Shown here piece by piece: positions 7,863 to 16,175 of a DNA stretch of 64,000 nucleotides. Numbering within the stretch: the first letter of the stretch is position 1; the number at the start of each line of letters is the position of its first letter. Both the position numbers and the translations under genes were made by a program. The stretch comes from Aquabacterium sp. CECT 9606 (GTDB taxonomy: Bacteria > Pseudomonadota > Gammaproteobacteria > Burkholderiales > Burkholderiaceae_C): assembly GCF_918741295.1 (NCBI RefSeq), contig NZ_CAKKNB010000002.1, positions 310,001-374,000 on the forward strand. Reading direction: 5' to 3'. Under the pieces are notes generated by a model. The model was not told where the DNA came from and did not search any database. It was given only the letters and a program-made list of their open reading frames with translations.

Positions 7863-8276
7863 TCAATCCATGAAATGAACTGGAACTGTGGAAGCTTGTC
7901 CTTGATGTGGTTGGGCATGTGATGCGTTCCTCACGTCACCGCCATGTGATCAAGCCCCGTTATCGACTCCCCCTCTCCACTTCAAACGTGACGACAGCTT
8001 GTTGTGTGCTCGCTAATGTAGAAGCGGCCATGGGCCCCCCATATCCCTCTGTCGGGGGTGCTGTGTGGCGGCTGGGGCCGAGGTGCTTGAGTGCCCCCGT
8101 GTTTGAGGGGGTTCGCTAGGCGCTTGTCGTGCAATTAGCCACACGAGGGCCGCTGACGCGGCTCACGGGCCCTCAAGTCGGGGGGTGTTCCTGTCGAAGG
8201 AAACGTCATCATGCGCTTGCGCTTGCCTGCTGTGTCCCCATCTGAGAGACAAGCCCATGAATCTGGAGTGCAGTCC
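7863..8276. other. Structured intergenic region, no assignable gene
   Basis: About 410 bp between the lipid operon and the DUF3567 gene. I see several hairpins. CCCCC (8094-8098) pairs with GGGGG (8107-8111); alternatively CGGGGG around 8053 pairs with CCCCCG ending at 8099 and encloses CGGC-TGGG-GCCG. GAGGGCC (8145-8151) pairs with GGCCCTC (8168-8174), competing with CCGC-TGAC-GCGG (8150-8161). A weak plus-strand promoter can be drawn as ACGACA, 17 nt, TAATGT ending near 8018. I recognise no tRNA, 6S or SRP RNA. It may hold a long structured leader for DUF3567 or a small RNA. Confidence 0.4.
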
Positions 8277-8558
8277 ATGCAAATGCTTTACAACTCCGAC
8301 AACTACGCGGTCGTTCAGATCGAGTTGGCTGCGGATGAAGTCCCGGTTCCCCCTTCGGTCGTCAGCACCCTCACGCGTGGTGGCTACGAGATCGTGGACA
8401 AGTTCGCCCGCAAGGAACTGTTCATCGAGGGCGCCTTGGCCGAAAGCTTCAAGGTCGGGGTCGATGCCCTGATTGAAACCTCGCCCAGCGTCGAAGAGTT
8501 TGACGCCTACCTGGAAGGCTTCACGGGCCTGGCACAGCAGCCAGTCGTGATGCATTAG
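8277..8558 (+). CDS. DUF3567 family protein
   Basis: 93 residues from the ATG at 8277, which has GGAG 8 nt upstream (8265-8268). An upstream in-frame ATG has no such site. The sequence begins MQMLYNSDNYAVVQIEL and contains GGYEIVDKFARKELFIEGALAE, the pattern of DUF3567, a small cytoplasmic protein family that I know only from Burkholderiales and relatives. Function unknown. It stands alone between the structured intergenic region and the cyclic-di-GMP genes. Confidence 0.85.
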   Translation: MQMLYNSDNYAVVQIELAADEVPVPPSVVSTLTRGGYEIVDKFARKELFIEGALAESFKVGVDALIETSPSVEEFDAYLEGFTGLAQQPVVMH

Positions 8559-8608
8559 GCAGAACAGCCTCACAAGCATTCAAGTCCTCGCCGCCACCGC
8601 CGAAATGT

Positions 8609-8634
8609 AACCAGACTGTCCCTGTAATCTGGTT
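8609..8634 (+). promoter_or_regulatory. Perfect 7-bp dyad upstream of the first GGDEF-EAL gene
   Basis: AACCAGA (8609-8615) and TCTGGTT (8628-8634) are exact inverted copies separated by 12 nt. The right arm touches a possible -10 element TGTAAT (8623-8628), and the dyad is 22 bp before the start codon. Placement suggests an operator or an RNA hairpin in a short leader. I cannot name a regulator. Confidence 0.35.
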
Positions 8635-8655
8635 TCTCGTGGCTGCGGAGGGCTG

Positions 8656-10770
8656 ATGCCTCAAGACCTGTTGGTCGTCCGCCATAACGGCGTTGCAATG
8701 ACCGCAGCGTGGTTCTTGGCGGTTTACGCCATTTACGTCATGACCCTGGTTGTACGCCGTGTGCGGGCTTCGGCCCGTGACGTGGCCATCGGCTGGTGGC
8801 TTGGCGGCGCGGTGACCGTGGGCACCGGCATCTGGGCTCAAAGCTTCATCAGCATGCTCAGCCGCCAGTTGCCGATCCAGGTGGGTTACCTGCCGGCCGT
8901 CGTGATGGCCGCCTGGCTGCCTGCGGTGCTGATCTGTGCCGTGCTCATCTGGTCAGTCGGCCGCGTTCAGCAGCCAGTCCACAAGCGGGTCATGGCGGGC
9001 TTTCTGGCGGCCTTGGGCTTTGGCTTCCTGACCTACCTGAACGTCTCTGCGATGGTGTTGCAGCCCGAGGTGGCCTGGGACCCGCGGTGGTTGCTGGCCG
9101 CTTTCGCCGTCATCCTGGTGGGCAATGTTCTGGCCTCGGTCATGCTTCGGCGCGAGTTGTTGCGCCAAGCCAGTTTCATCAGCCAGGCCAGCGTAGCCCT
9201 GGTGCTGGGCAGCGCGGTGCACCTGGCGCAATTGCTGATGCTGGAATCGGCCGAGGTTCAGGCGGGCACGGTGTGCCTGAGCGTGCAGCAATTGTCAGGC
9301 ACCTACCTGGACTGGCTGGTCACCTTGATTGGCGCCATCTTGCTGATGGGGGTGCAGTTGTGCACGATCCTCGACACGCGTTTGAGGCACCATCACGCGC
9401 GATTGGAGAGCTCGCTTCAGCAGGCGCAGACCGAATTGGAGGTGGCCGCCCAACGCGACGTCCTGACTGGCCTGCTCAACCGCCAAGGCTTTGAGCAGCA
9501 TCTCCGCGAGGTCATCCGCGCACTGGACGAATCGGGCGAGGCGCCTGCGGGGTGCCTGGCCGTGATGCGCATCAACCTGGATGGCTTTCGGGCGTTGGTG
9601 AACACTTATGGCCACGCCTTGGGCGACAAGCTGCTGCATCGGGTGGCCCAGCGCCTGCTGGTGTTAATTCGAAACACCGATGCGCCCGCGCGTGGTGATG
9701 GCGAAGAGTTCCTGCTGCTGTTGCCCAGCATGCCTGACCAGCACGCGGTGGCCCAACTGGCCCACCGCATCGGCCTGGCCGTGAGCGAGCCTTGCGTGAT
9801 CAATGGCGAGGACCTCACCATCACCTGCTCCGTGGGCATTGCCTTGTACCCCGACAGCGTCACGGCCGAGCAACTGATCGGCCATGCCAACGAGGCCATG
9901 CTGGCCGCCAGCAAAGCCGGTGGTGGCGTGTACTGCCTGCACGAGCCGGGCATGGACATCAGCGGCGCCAAGCAGGTCGAGATGCAGCGGGACTTGCGCT
10001 ATGCCATCCAGCGCAGCGAGCTGGCCCTGCATTTCCAGCCCAAGCTGGACGCGGCGCGCGGCGGCCTGGTGGGTGTGGAAGCCCTGCTGCGCTGGACGCA
10101 CCCGCAACGGGGTCCCGTCAGCCCGGCCGAGTTCATCCCCGTGGCCGAGCGCTTTGGTCTGATCGGCGAGTTGGGCCAGTGGGTGCTGAACGAGGCCTGC
10201 CGGCACATGCGGCTGTGGCTCGATGCCGGGCTGGAGATCCCGGTGGCCGTGAACATGTCGGCGCACCAACTGCGTGAACACGACCTGGAAGACCGCATCC
10301 GCGAAACCCTGGCGCGCCATGCCCTGCCTGCCGACATGCTGATCCTGGAGATCACCGAGTCGGTGGCCATGGACGACATCGAGGCCTCTTTGAAAGTCTT
10401 CGACATGCTGGACCGCATTGGGGTGAAGCTGTCGATCGACGATTTTGGCACCGGCTATTCCAGCCTCAGCTATCTGCGCCGCCTGCCCGCGCGCCAGCTC
10501 AAGATCGACCGCAGCTTTGTGCGCGACCTGGACCACAGCGCCGATGCGCAGGCCATTGTTGAAGCCGTGGTGCGCCTGTCGCACGCCCTGGGCATGACGG
10601 TGGTGGCCGAAGGCGTGGAGACCGAGGGGCAGCGCCAGGTGCTGGCCAAGCTGGCCTGCGACGAATTGCAAGGCTTCTTGTTTGCCAGGCCCATGGCCGA
10701 TTCCGATCTGCGGACCTGGATGGTTGCGCGGACGGTGCCCATGGCACCCATCCACCTGCTACCTGCTTGA
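8656..10770 (+). CDS. Membrane GGDEF-EAL protein with MHYT-like sensor (c-di-GMP phosphodiesterase candidate)
   Basis: 704 residues. Residues 1-240 hold about seven membrane helices; GTGIWAQSFISMLSRQLP and VGYLPAVVMAAW resemble MHYT-domain repeats but lack the metal-ligand Met-His pairs. A GGDEF domain follows, whose signature reads RGDGEEF instead of GGDEF, so diguanylate cyclase activity is doubtful. The EAL domain is intact: GVEALLRW, VNMSAHQ, LEITESV, DDFGTGYSSLSYL, LKIDRSFV and AEGVETEGQ. I therefore predict c-di-GMP hydrolysis controlled by a membrane signal. A GGAGGG ribosome binding site precedes the ATG. The next gene, a paralogue, starts 12 bp downstream. Confidence 0.88.
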   Translation: MPQDLLVVRHNGVAMTAAWFLAVYAIYVMTLVVRRVRASARDVAIGWWLGGAVTVGTGIWAQSFISMLSRQLPIQVGYLPAVVMAAWLPAVLICAVLIWSVGRVQQPVHKRVMAGFLAALGFGFLTYLNVSAMVLQPEVAWDPRWLLAAFAVILVGNVLASVMLRRELLRQASFISQASVALVLGSAVHLAQLLMLESAEVQAGTVCLSVQQLSGTYLDWLVTLIGAILLMGVQLCTILDTRLRHHHARLESSLQQAQTELEVAAQRDVLTGLLNRQGFEQHLREVIRALDESGEAPAGCLAVMRINLDGFRALVNTYGHALGDKLLHRVAQRLLVLIRNTDAPARGDGEEFLLLLPSMPDQHAVAQLAHRIGLAVSEPCVINGEDLTITCSVGIALYPDSVTAEQLIGHANEAMLAASKAGGGVYCLHEPGMDISGAKQVEMQRDLRYAIQRSELALHFQPKLDAARGGLVGVEALLRWTHPQRGPVSPAEFIPVAERFGLIGELGQWVLNEACRHMRLWLDAGLEIPVAVNMSAHQLREHDLEDRIRETLARHALPADMLILEITESVAMDDIEASLKVFDMLDRIGVKLSIDDFGTGYSSLSYLRRLPARQLKIDRSFVRDLDHSADAQAIVEAVVRLSHALGMTVVAEGVETEGQRQVLAKLACDELQGFLFARPMADSDLRTWMVARTVPMAPIHLLPA

Positions 10771-10782
10771 TGAAGGTTTTGA

Positions 10783-12216
10783 ATGCGCCGAATTGACCGC
10801 TGGATCGCCCGCGCCAAAGCTCTGTGGGCCAGTCCTGCCGTGGTGCCCCTGGCCCTGCCGCCCGCGCCCGTCAACCTGAGGGACCTGAGCCACCACGATC
10901 CGCTGACGGGGCTGGCCAACCGCCTTCTGTTTGAAGACCGGCTGGATGGTGCAGCACGTCGGGCCGAGGCGTCCAACCGCCGCCTGGGCGTGCTGTTTAT
11001 CGACCTGGACGGCTTCAAGGCGGTCAACGAGTCGTATGGCCACAAGGCGGGCGACGAGTTGCTGCGCGAGGTGGGGCGCCGCGTGGCATTGCAGGCACGC
11101 CAGTCCGACACCGTGGCGCGCCTGGGCAGCGACCAGTTCCTGATGCTGCTGGACAGCCACCCCGATGCCTCGGCGGCGGCCGTGGTGGCCGCGCGCCTGC
11201 GTGCCAGCCTGGCCGAAGTCATCCAGGTCGAGGGCCGTGAGCTGCGCTTGTCGTGCTCGGTGGGCATCGTGCTGTACCCCGAGCACGGTCCGCGCGCCAA
11301 GCTCATTGCCCACGCCGACGCGGCCATGTCCGTGGCCAAGCAGGCCGGCGGCGGCATGCACGTGTTCTTCGAGCCGCACATGGCCGTCAACAGCGAGGCG
11401 CAGATTGATTTGCAACGCGACCTGCGCCACGCCCTGGACCTGGGCGGCGAGGGCTTGTCGCTGGACTACCAGCCCAAGGTGGACACCAAGAGCGGCCGCC
11501 TGACCGGCGTGGAGGCCTTGCTGCGTTGGCGGCATCCGCAACAGGGCCCGGTGGAGCCCAACGTTTTCATCCCGGTGGCCGAGCGCTTCGGCTTGATCGG
11601 TGCCCTGGGCCAATGGGTGATCGACGAAGCCTGTCGGCAGCAACGCGCTTGGCAGGACGAAGGCCTGGACCTCCGCGTGGCCATCAACCTGTCGGTGCAC
11701 CAGGTGCGCCAGGCCGACCTGGTCGAGCGCATTGAGCACGCGCTGAAGGCGCAGCGCATCCAGGCCGACCGGCTGATGTTCGAGGTCTCGGAGATCGCCG
11801 CCATGGCCGATCCGCAGGCCTGTGTGCGCCTGTTCGAGCAGTTCATGCGCCTGGGCGTGCAGGTGTCGATCGACGACTTCGGCATGGGCAACGCCAACCT
11901 CAGCCAACTGCGCAAGCTGCCGGCCTGCCAGCTCAAGATCGACCGCAGTTTTGTGCAAAGCCTGGAGCACGATGTAGACGCCCAGGCCATCGTGGATGCC
12001 GCCGTGCGCCTGTCGCACGCCTTGGGGCTGAACGTGGTGGCCGAAGGCGTGGAGACCGCACACCAGCAGGACATCCTGCTGCGCTTTGGCTGCGATGAGC
12101 TGCAGGGCTATTTGTTCGCGCGGCCCATGTCGCCGGTGCAGATGGCCTTGTGGGCGCGCAGCAGCGAAGCGGTGCCCCGGCCCGCGCCGCCGATGCGCCT
12201 GGAGCGGCCGGATTGA
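10783..12216 (+). CDS. Cytoplasmic GGDEF-EAL protein, degenerate GGDEF
   Basis: 477 residues without the membrane sensor of its upstream neighbour but with the same GGDEF-EAL order. The GGDEF signature is GSDQF, so it should not make c-di-GMP. The EAL half keeps GVEALLRW, INLSVHQ, a variant FEVSEIA motif, DDFGMGNANL (normally DDFGTGYSSL), LKIDRSFV and AEGVETAHQQ. The metal-binding residues appear present, so phosphodiesterase activity is possible, but the changed loop after DDFG could weaken it. Similarity to the upstream protein and 12-bp spacing suggest tandem duplication and co-transcription. The two proteins may act as an enzyme and regulator pair. Confidence 0.87.
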   Translation: MRRIDRWIARAKALWASPAVVPLALPPAPVNLRDLSHHDPLTGLANRLLFEDRLDGAARRAEASNRRLGVLFIDLDGFKAVNESYGHKAGDELLREVGRRVALQARQSDTVARLGSDQFLMLLDSHPDASAAAVVAARLRASLAEVIQVEGRELRLSCSVGIVLYPEHGPRAKLIAHADAAMSVAKQAGGGMHVFFEPHMAVNSEAQIDLQRDLRHALDLGGEGLSLDYQPKVDTKSGRLTGVEALLRWRHPQQGPVEPNVFIPVAERFGLIGALGQWVIDEACRQQRAWQDEGLDLRVAINLSVHQVRQADLVERIEHALKAQRIQADRLMFEVSEIAAMADPQACVRLFEQFMRLGVQVSIDDFGMGNANLSQLRKLPACQLKIDRSFVQSLEHDVDAQAIVDAAVRLSHALGLNVVAEGVETAHQQDILLRFGCDELQGYLFARPMSPVQMALWARSSEAVPRPAPPMRLERPD

Positions 12217-12258
12217 CGGCAGATTGGCCACTTTGCAGCGGCGGCTTGACGGGGTTCC

Positions 12259-12270
12259 TACAATAGGGAC
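12259..12270 (+). promoter_or_regulatory. -10 element next to the metH start (possible leaderless mRNA)
   Basis: TACAAT (12259-12264) is a 5/6 match to the sigma-70 -10 box and ends 6 nt before the metH ATG at 12271. Transcription would then begin at or next to the start codon. No purine-rich ribosome binding site at proper spacing competes with this reading. I could not find a good -35 at 16-18 bp, so the promoter call is tentative. Confidence 0.4.
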
Positions 12271-13365
12271 ATGAGCGCCATCCTCACCCCCTCCAAAACC
12301 ACCTTGCCGGTGGAACGCCGCCCCTACACCCGTGGGGCCCAGTTGCCCGAGATCATGCGCCAGCGCATCGCCATCCTGGATGGCGCCATGGGCACCATGA
12401 TCCAGCGCTACAAACTGACCGAGGCCGACTACCGGGGCACGCGTTTCCTGGATCACCACAAGGACCTCAAGGGCAACAACGAGCTCTTGCAGTTGACCAA
12501 GCCCGAGGTGATCAGCGAGATCCACGAGCAGTACCTGGCCGCCGGCGCCGACCTGATCGAGACCAACACCTTTGGCGCCACCACCGTGGCCCAGGACGAC
12601 TACGACCTGCCCGAACTGGCGCGCGAGATGAACATCGAAGGCGCCCGCCTGGCGCGCCTGGCCTGCGACAAGTACAGCACGCCCGACAAGCCGCGCTTCG
12701 TGGCTGGTGCCATCGGCCCCACGCCCAAGACCGCCAGCATCAGCCCGGACGTGAACGACCCGGCCGCGCGCAATGTGAGCTTCGACACCCTGCGCCAGGC
12801 CTATTACGAGCAGGCCGAAGCCTTGCTTGAAGGCGGTTGCGATGTCTTTTTGGTGGAAACCATTTTCGACACGCTCAACGCCAAGGCCGCGATTTTCGCG
12901 CTGGATGAGCTGTTTGAAAACACCGGCGAGCGCCTGCCCATCATCATCTCGGGCACGGTGACCGACGCCTCGGGCCGCATCCTGTCTGGCCAGACCGTGA
13001 GCGCCTTCTGGCATTCGGTGCGGCATGCGCACCCGCTGGCCATCGGACTGAACTGCGCTTTGGGTGCGGCGCTGATGCGCCCCTACATTGAAGAATTGAC
13101 GAAGATTGCGGGGGACACCTTTGTCAGCTGCTACCCCAACGCCGGCTTGCCCAACCCGATGAGTGACACGGGGTTTGACGAAACGCCGGAGATCACGGGG
13201 GGGCTGCTGGAGGACTTTGCCAAGGCGGGGTTCCTGAACATCGCGGGGGGGTGTTGTGGCACCACGCCAGCGCACATCGCGGCGATTGCCAAGCGGGTGG
13301 GGCAGTACAAACCCAGGTGCCTGCATGAAGGTGCGACGGGTTTCTTGACTGGGCTCAAGACCTGA
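12271..13365 (+). CDS. metH: Homocysteine S-methyltransferase half of methionine synthase
   Basis: 364 residues, covering only the N-terminal homocysteine-binding barrel of MetH. Visible blocks are [45 protein letters not shown], and the zinc ligands Cys in IGLNCALGA and Cys-Cys in [11 protein letters not shown]. In E. coli MetH this domain is fused to folate-, cobalamin- and activation domains. Many Burkholderiales encode the protein in two pieces, with the B12-binding piece nearby. Here the downstream neighbour is a convergent efflux gene 11 bp away, and no pterin- or cobalamin-binding partner is present in the window. The start may be leaderless. Confidence 0.9.
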   Translation: MSAILTPSKTTLPVERRPYTRGAQLPEIMRQRIAILDGAMGTMIQRYKLTEADYRGTRFLDHHKDLKGNNELLQLTKPEVISEIHEQYLAAGADLIETNTFGATTVAQDDYDLPELAREMNIEGARLARLACDKYSTPDKPRFVAGAIGPTPKTASISPDVNDPAARNVSFDTLRQAYYEQAEALLEGGCDVFLVETIFDTLNAKAAIFALDELFENTGERLPIIISGTVTDASGRILSGQTVSAFWHSVRHAHPLAIGLNCALGAALMRPYIEELTKIAGDTFVSCYPNAGLPNPMSDTGFDETPEITGGLLEDFAKAGFLNIAGGCCGTTPAHIAAIAKRVGQYKPRCLHEGATGFLTGLKT

Positions 13366-13376
13366 CCGCCAACACT

Positions 13377-14996
13377 TCAGGGCCGTCGGCGCTGGCCGCG
13401 CAACCAGCTCTGCACCGCAGGTGACAACTCGGTTGGTGCAGCCTGCGGGGGCTGGGCAGCCGGGCCCTCCGCTGAAGCCTCCAGCGCAGCCATCGACGCC
13501 CGCGCGCTGGCTTCCGACCATCCCGCGCCAAGCGCCTTGTAGAGCAGCACCGTGGTGGTCGTGCTCACGGTGCGTGACTGCACAAGTTCGTCTTCGCGCT
13601 GCAGGGCCTTGGCCTGCGATTCCAGCACTGGCTGGAGCAGTTCCTGGCCGGCGCGGTAGAGCTTCTCACCGTCGCGCGAGGCTTCCTGCTGCAAGTTGAC
13701 GGCTCGCTCCAGCTGGGTGTTGCGGGCGTCCAGCGCCAAGCGCGCCTGGTAGGCGTTCTCGACGTCTTCCAGCGCTTGCCGGATCGCGCGTTCGTAGTCG
13801 GCCACGGCCGAGTCCAGGCGGGCGTCCTGCACCGCGATCTTGGCGTGCAGGCGGCCAGCCGTGAACAGCGGCAGCTGCACGCCCAAGCCCCAGGCTTGCA
13901 AACTGGCCCGGGTGGTCGGCAGGTTCGACAGGCTGATGTGGCCCTCGCCAGCCAGGAAGCCCAGGTAGAACTTGGGCAGCAGGTCGGCCTTGGCCGAGCC
14001 CAGCTCGGCGGCGCGTGCACGCACGACGTGCGCGGCCCCACGCACGTCGGGCCGGTTCTCCAGCACCTCGGAGGGCAGCATGGTCGGCAGGCTGGCCGGG
14101 ATCCCGCCGCCCGCCGGCTGTGGCGGCAGGGCTTGCAGGTCTTCAGCGGCCTGGCCGGTCAGTGTGGCCAGGCGCAGCAGGCGCTGTTGCAGCAGCAGGC
14201 GCAGGCCCGCCATTTGCGATTCGGTGTACTCGGCCTCGGCCTCGGCGCGCAGCACGTCGGTGCGCTTGGTCTGGCCGGCGTTGAAGCGGCCGGTGGCATA
14301 GCTGACCAGTCGGCGCGCCACGACGATGCCGCGCTTGAGCACCTCAATGCGCTGCTCGACGCCGCGTGCCTCAAGGTACTGCGTGGCGATCTCACCGGCC
14401 ACCAGCAGCTGCGCGCCATGCACCTGTTCCTGTGCGCCATGGACCAAATGGTGCACCGAGTCGGCGAAGCTGTGCCGCGAGCCGAACAGGTCGACCTCCC
14501 AAGCCACGGCCAAGCCCGCCGCGCTTTGCTTGGCCGTGGGCAGCGACACCGACGGCCAGTTCAGTGGTTGTGGCCAGTCGGGCAAGCGCACCGTCGCCTT
14601 TGAATAGGCCAAGCCCCCGAAAGCCTCGACCGTCGGGTAATGCGCCGACTCCGCCTGGGTCTGATACGCGCGGGCCTCGCGCACGCGGTCCAGTGCGATG
14701 CGGATGTCGGTGTTCTCTTGCAGACCGCGTTCAATCAAGGCGTTGAGCACCGGGTCGTTCAGGTCGAGCCACCAGCGTTGCAGATCGGTGCCGGCGGCCT
14801 GAGGAGGACTTGGTGGCTCCTCGGGCCTCGGCGCGGCTGGCATCTTGTCAACCCCGGGGCGCTTCATGAAATGCCCCGGTACGCGAACCCGCGCTGTTGG
14901 CACGGTCACCTCGACGGTGTTGGAGCAGGCGCAGAGTGCCGCGGCCGCAGGTATGGACAGCAGCATGCCGAGGCGGTGCCATGCGATGTGGGCCAT
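13377..14996 (-). CDS. TolC-family outer-membrane efflux lipoprotein (NodT/OprM type)
   Basis: 539 residues from the ATG at 14996, which has AAGGA just upstream; an in-frame ATG at 15032 adds 12 residues without a signal. The N-terminus is a lipoprotein signal with lipobox around AALCAC. Two outer-membrane-efflux repeats follow: WWLDLNDPVLNALIERGLQENTD, AWEVDLFGSR, QYLEARG and then a second half with LENRPDVRGAAHVVRARAAEL, LPLFTAGRLHAKI and YERAIRQALEDVENA. Such proteins form the trimeric exit duct of tripartite pumps. It is the last gene of the HlyD-RbbA-permease unit, so I infer that it completes an ABC-type tripartite exporter. Confidence 0.9.
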   Translation of the reverse strand: MAHIAWHRLGMLLSIPAAAALCACSNTVEVTVPTARVRVPGHFMKRPGVDKMPAAPRPEEPPSPPQAAGTDLQRWWLDLNDPVLNALIERGLQENTDIRIALDRVREARAYQTQAESAHYPTVEAFGGLAYSKATVRLPDWPQPLNWPSVSLPTAKQSAAGLAVAWEVDLFGSRHSFADSVHHLVHGAQEQVHGAQLLVAGEIATQYLEARGVEQRIEVLKRGIVVARRLVSYATGRFNAGQTKRTDVLRAEAEAEYTESQMAGLRLLLQQRLLRLATLTGQAAEDLQALPPQPAGGGIPASLPTMLPSEVLENRPDVRGAAHVVRARAAELGSAKADLLPKFYLGFLAGEGHISLSNLPTTRASLQAWGLGVQLPLFTAGRLHAKIAVQDARLDSAVADYERAIRQALEDVENAYQARLALDARNTQLERAVNLQQEASRDGEKLYRAGQELLQPVLESQAKALQREDELVQSRTVSTTTTVLLYKALGAGWSEASARASMAALEASAEGPAAQPPQAAPTELSPAVQSWLRGQRRRP

Positions 14997-15028
14997 GGGG
15001 TTCCTTGAAGTCAGACTTGAAAAGCGGA

Positions 15029-16174
15029 TCACTGGAAGGCCAGCATCGAGCGGAAGCGCGCCATCGCCACGGCCAGGAAGACCGCGCCGATCCCCGTCAT
15101 CGCGACGAACTGCGGCCAGACGACGCTCAACCCCGCACCGCGGTACAGGATGGCCTGGGCCAGCTTCACGTAGTGGGTGGACGGTGAGGCCAGCATGACC
15201 TGCTGCAACAGCATGGGCATGCTCTCTCGCGGCGTGGTCGAGCCCGACAGCAGGTACATGATCACGAACACGGGCACCGACAGCAGTGCGAACTGGGGCA
15301 TCGACGACGCCAGCGTGGCTAGCATGATCCCCAGCGCCGTCAGCGAGAACAGGTAGAAGGCCGTGCCGAGCAGGAACAGCGGCAACGACCCGACCGAGGG
15401 CACCGCCAGCACACCGCGCACCACCAGCGCTACTGACAGCCCCACCGCCGCCAGGATCACCAAGCCGTTGGCCATGATCTTGGCCGCCGCGATCTCGGAG
15501 GGCCGCACCGGCATCACCAGCAGGTGCTCGATGGTGCCGTGCTCGCGCTCGCGGATCACCGCCGCACCCACCAGCACCACGGCCAGCACGGTGACGTTGT
15601 TGATCACCTGCATCACCGACGCGAACCAGACCGACTCGCCGTTCGGGTTGAAGAAAATGTGCGTCACCGAACGCGTGGGCAGGCGCGCTTCGATGCCCTG
15701 CACCTTCAGGTAGGCCAGCGTCTCGCGCAGCACGATCTCGTTGAGGTAGGCGGTGCCCAGGCTCGACTGCGTCATCGCGGTGGCGTCCACCATCAGTTGC
15801 ACGGCCGGTGCCCGCATCGCATGGACGTCGGCCTCGAAGTGCGGCGGGATGTCAACGATGAAGATGAAGCGGCCGGCGTCCATCGCCGCGTCGGCCTGCG
15901 CGCGGTCGATCTCGACCGGCGGGTGGAAGTGCGGCATGCGGATCGCCTCGCGGATGCGCATCGACAGGCCCGAGTGGTCGCTGTCGATCACGCCGACCGA
16001 CACGTTGGCAACGTCGGCACGCACGCCAGTGGCCACCAGGTAGACGCCCACGGAGAACGCGATCGCGATCGCGACCATCATGTTGCGGTCTCGCAGCACA
16101 CAGCGCAACTCCTTCAGCGTCAACACTGCCGCGTTGCGCAGCCACAGGCGCAGGGGGCTGGTTCTGTCGTCCAT
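15029..16174 (-). CDS. yhhJ: ABC-2 type permease (YhhJ-like)
   Basis: 381 residues. The start is the ATG at 16174, one base after the stop of the ATPase gene. A first membrane helix (MMVAIAIAFSVGVYLVATGV) is followed by a large periplasmic domain of about 150 residues containing VGVIDSDHSGLSMRIRE and FIFIVDIPPHFEAD. Five helices come after that, beginning at NNVTVLAVVLVGAAVIREREHGTIEHLLVMP, which is the diagnostic ABC-2/YhhJ/YbhR motif. It pairs with the permease half of the RbbA-type protein. The layout HlyD, RbbA, YhhJ matches the yhiI-rbbA-yhhJ cluster of enterobacteria. The substrate is unknown. Confidence 0.88.
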   Translation of the reverse strand: MDDRTSPLRLWLRNAAVLTLKELRCVLRDRNMMVAIAIAFSVGVYLVATGVRADVANVSVGVIDSDHSGLSMRIREAIRMPHFHPPVEIDRAQADAAMDAGRFIFIVDIPPHFEADVHAMRAPAVQLMVDATAMTQSSLGTAYLNEIVLRETLAYLKVQGIEARLPTRSVTHIFFNPNGESVWFASVMQVINNVTVLAVVLVGAAVIREREHGTIEHLLVMPVRPSEIAAAKIMANGLVILAAVGLSVALVVRGVLAVPSVGSLPLFLLGTAFYLFSLTALGIMLATLASSMPQFALLSVPVFVIMYLLSGSTTPRESMPMLLQQVMLASPSTHYVKLAQAILYRGAGLSVVWPQFVAMTGIGAVFLAVAMARFRSMLAFQ

Positions 16175-16175
16175 C

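Noticed and set aside
7832..7918. A minus-strand small reading frame beginning MPNHIKDKLPQF at 7918 with a GAGGA upstream
   Set aside because: It runs without a stop through the intrinsic terminator into the antisense of the SDR gene, so a translated product is unlikely; the transcript itself may still be a small RNA.
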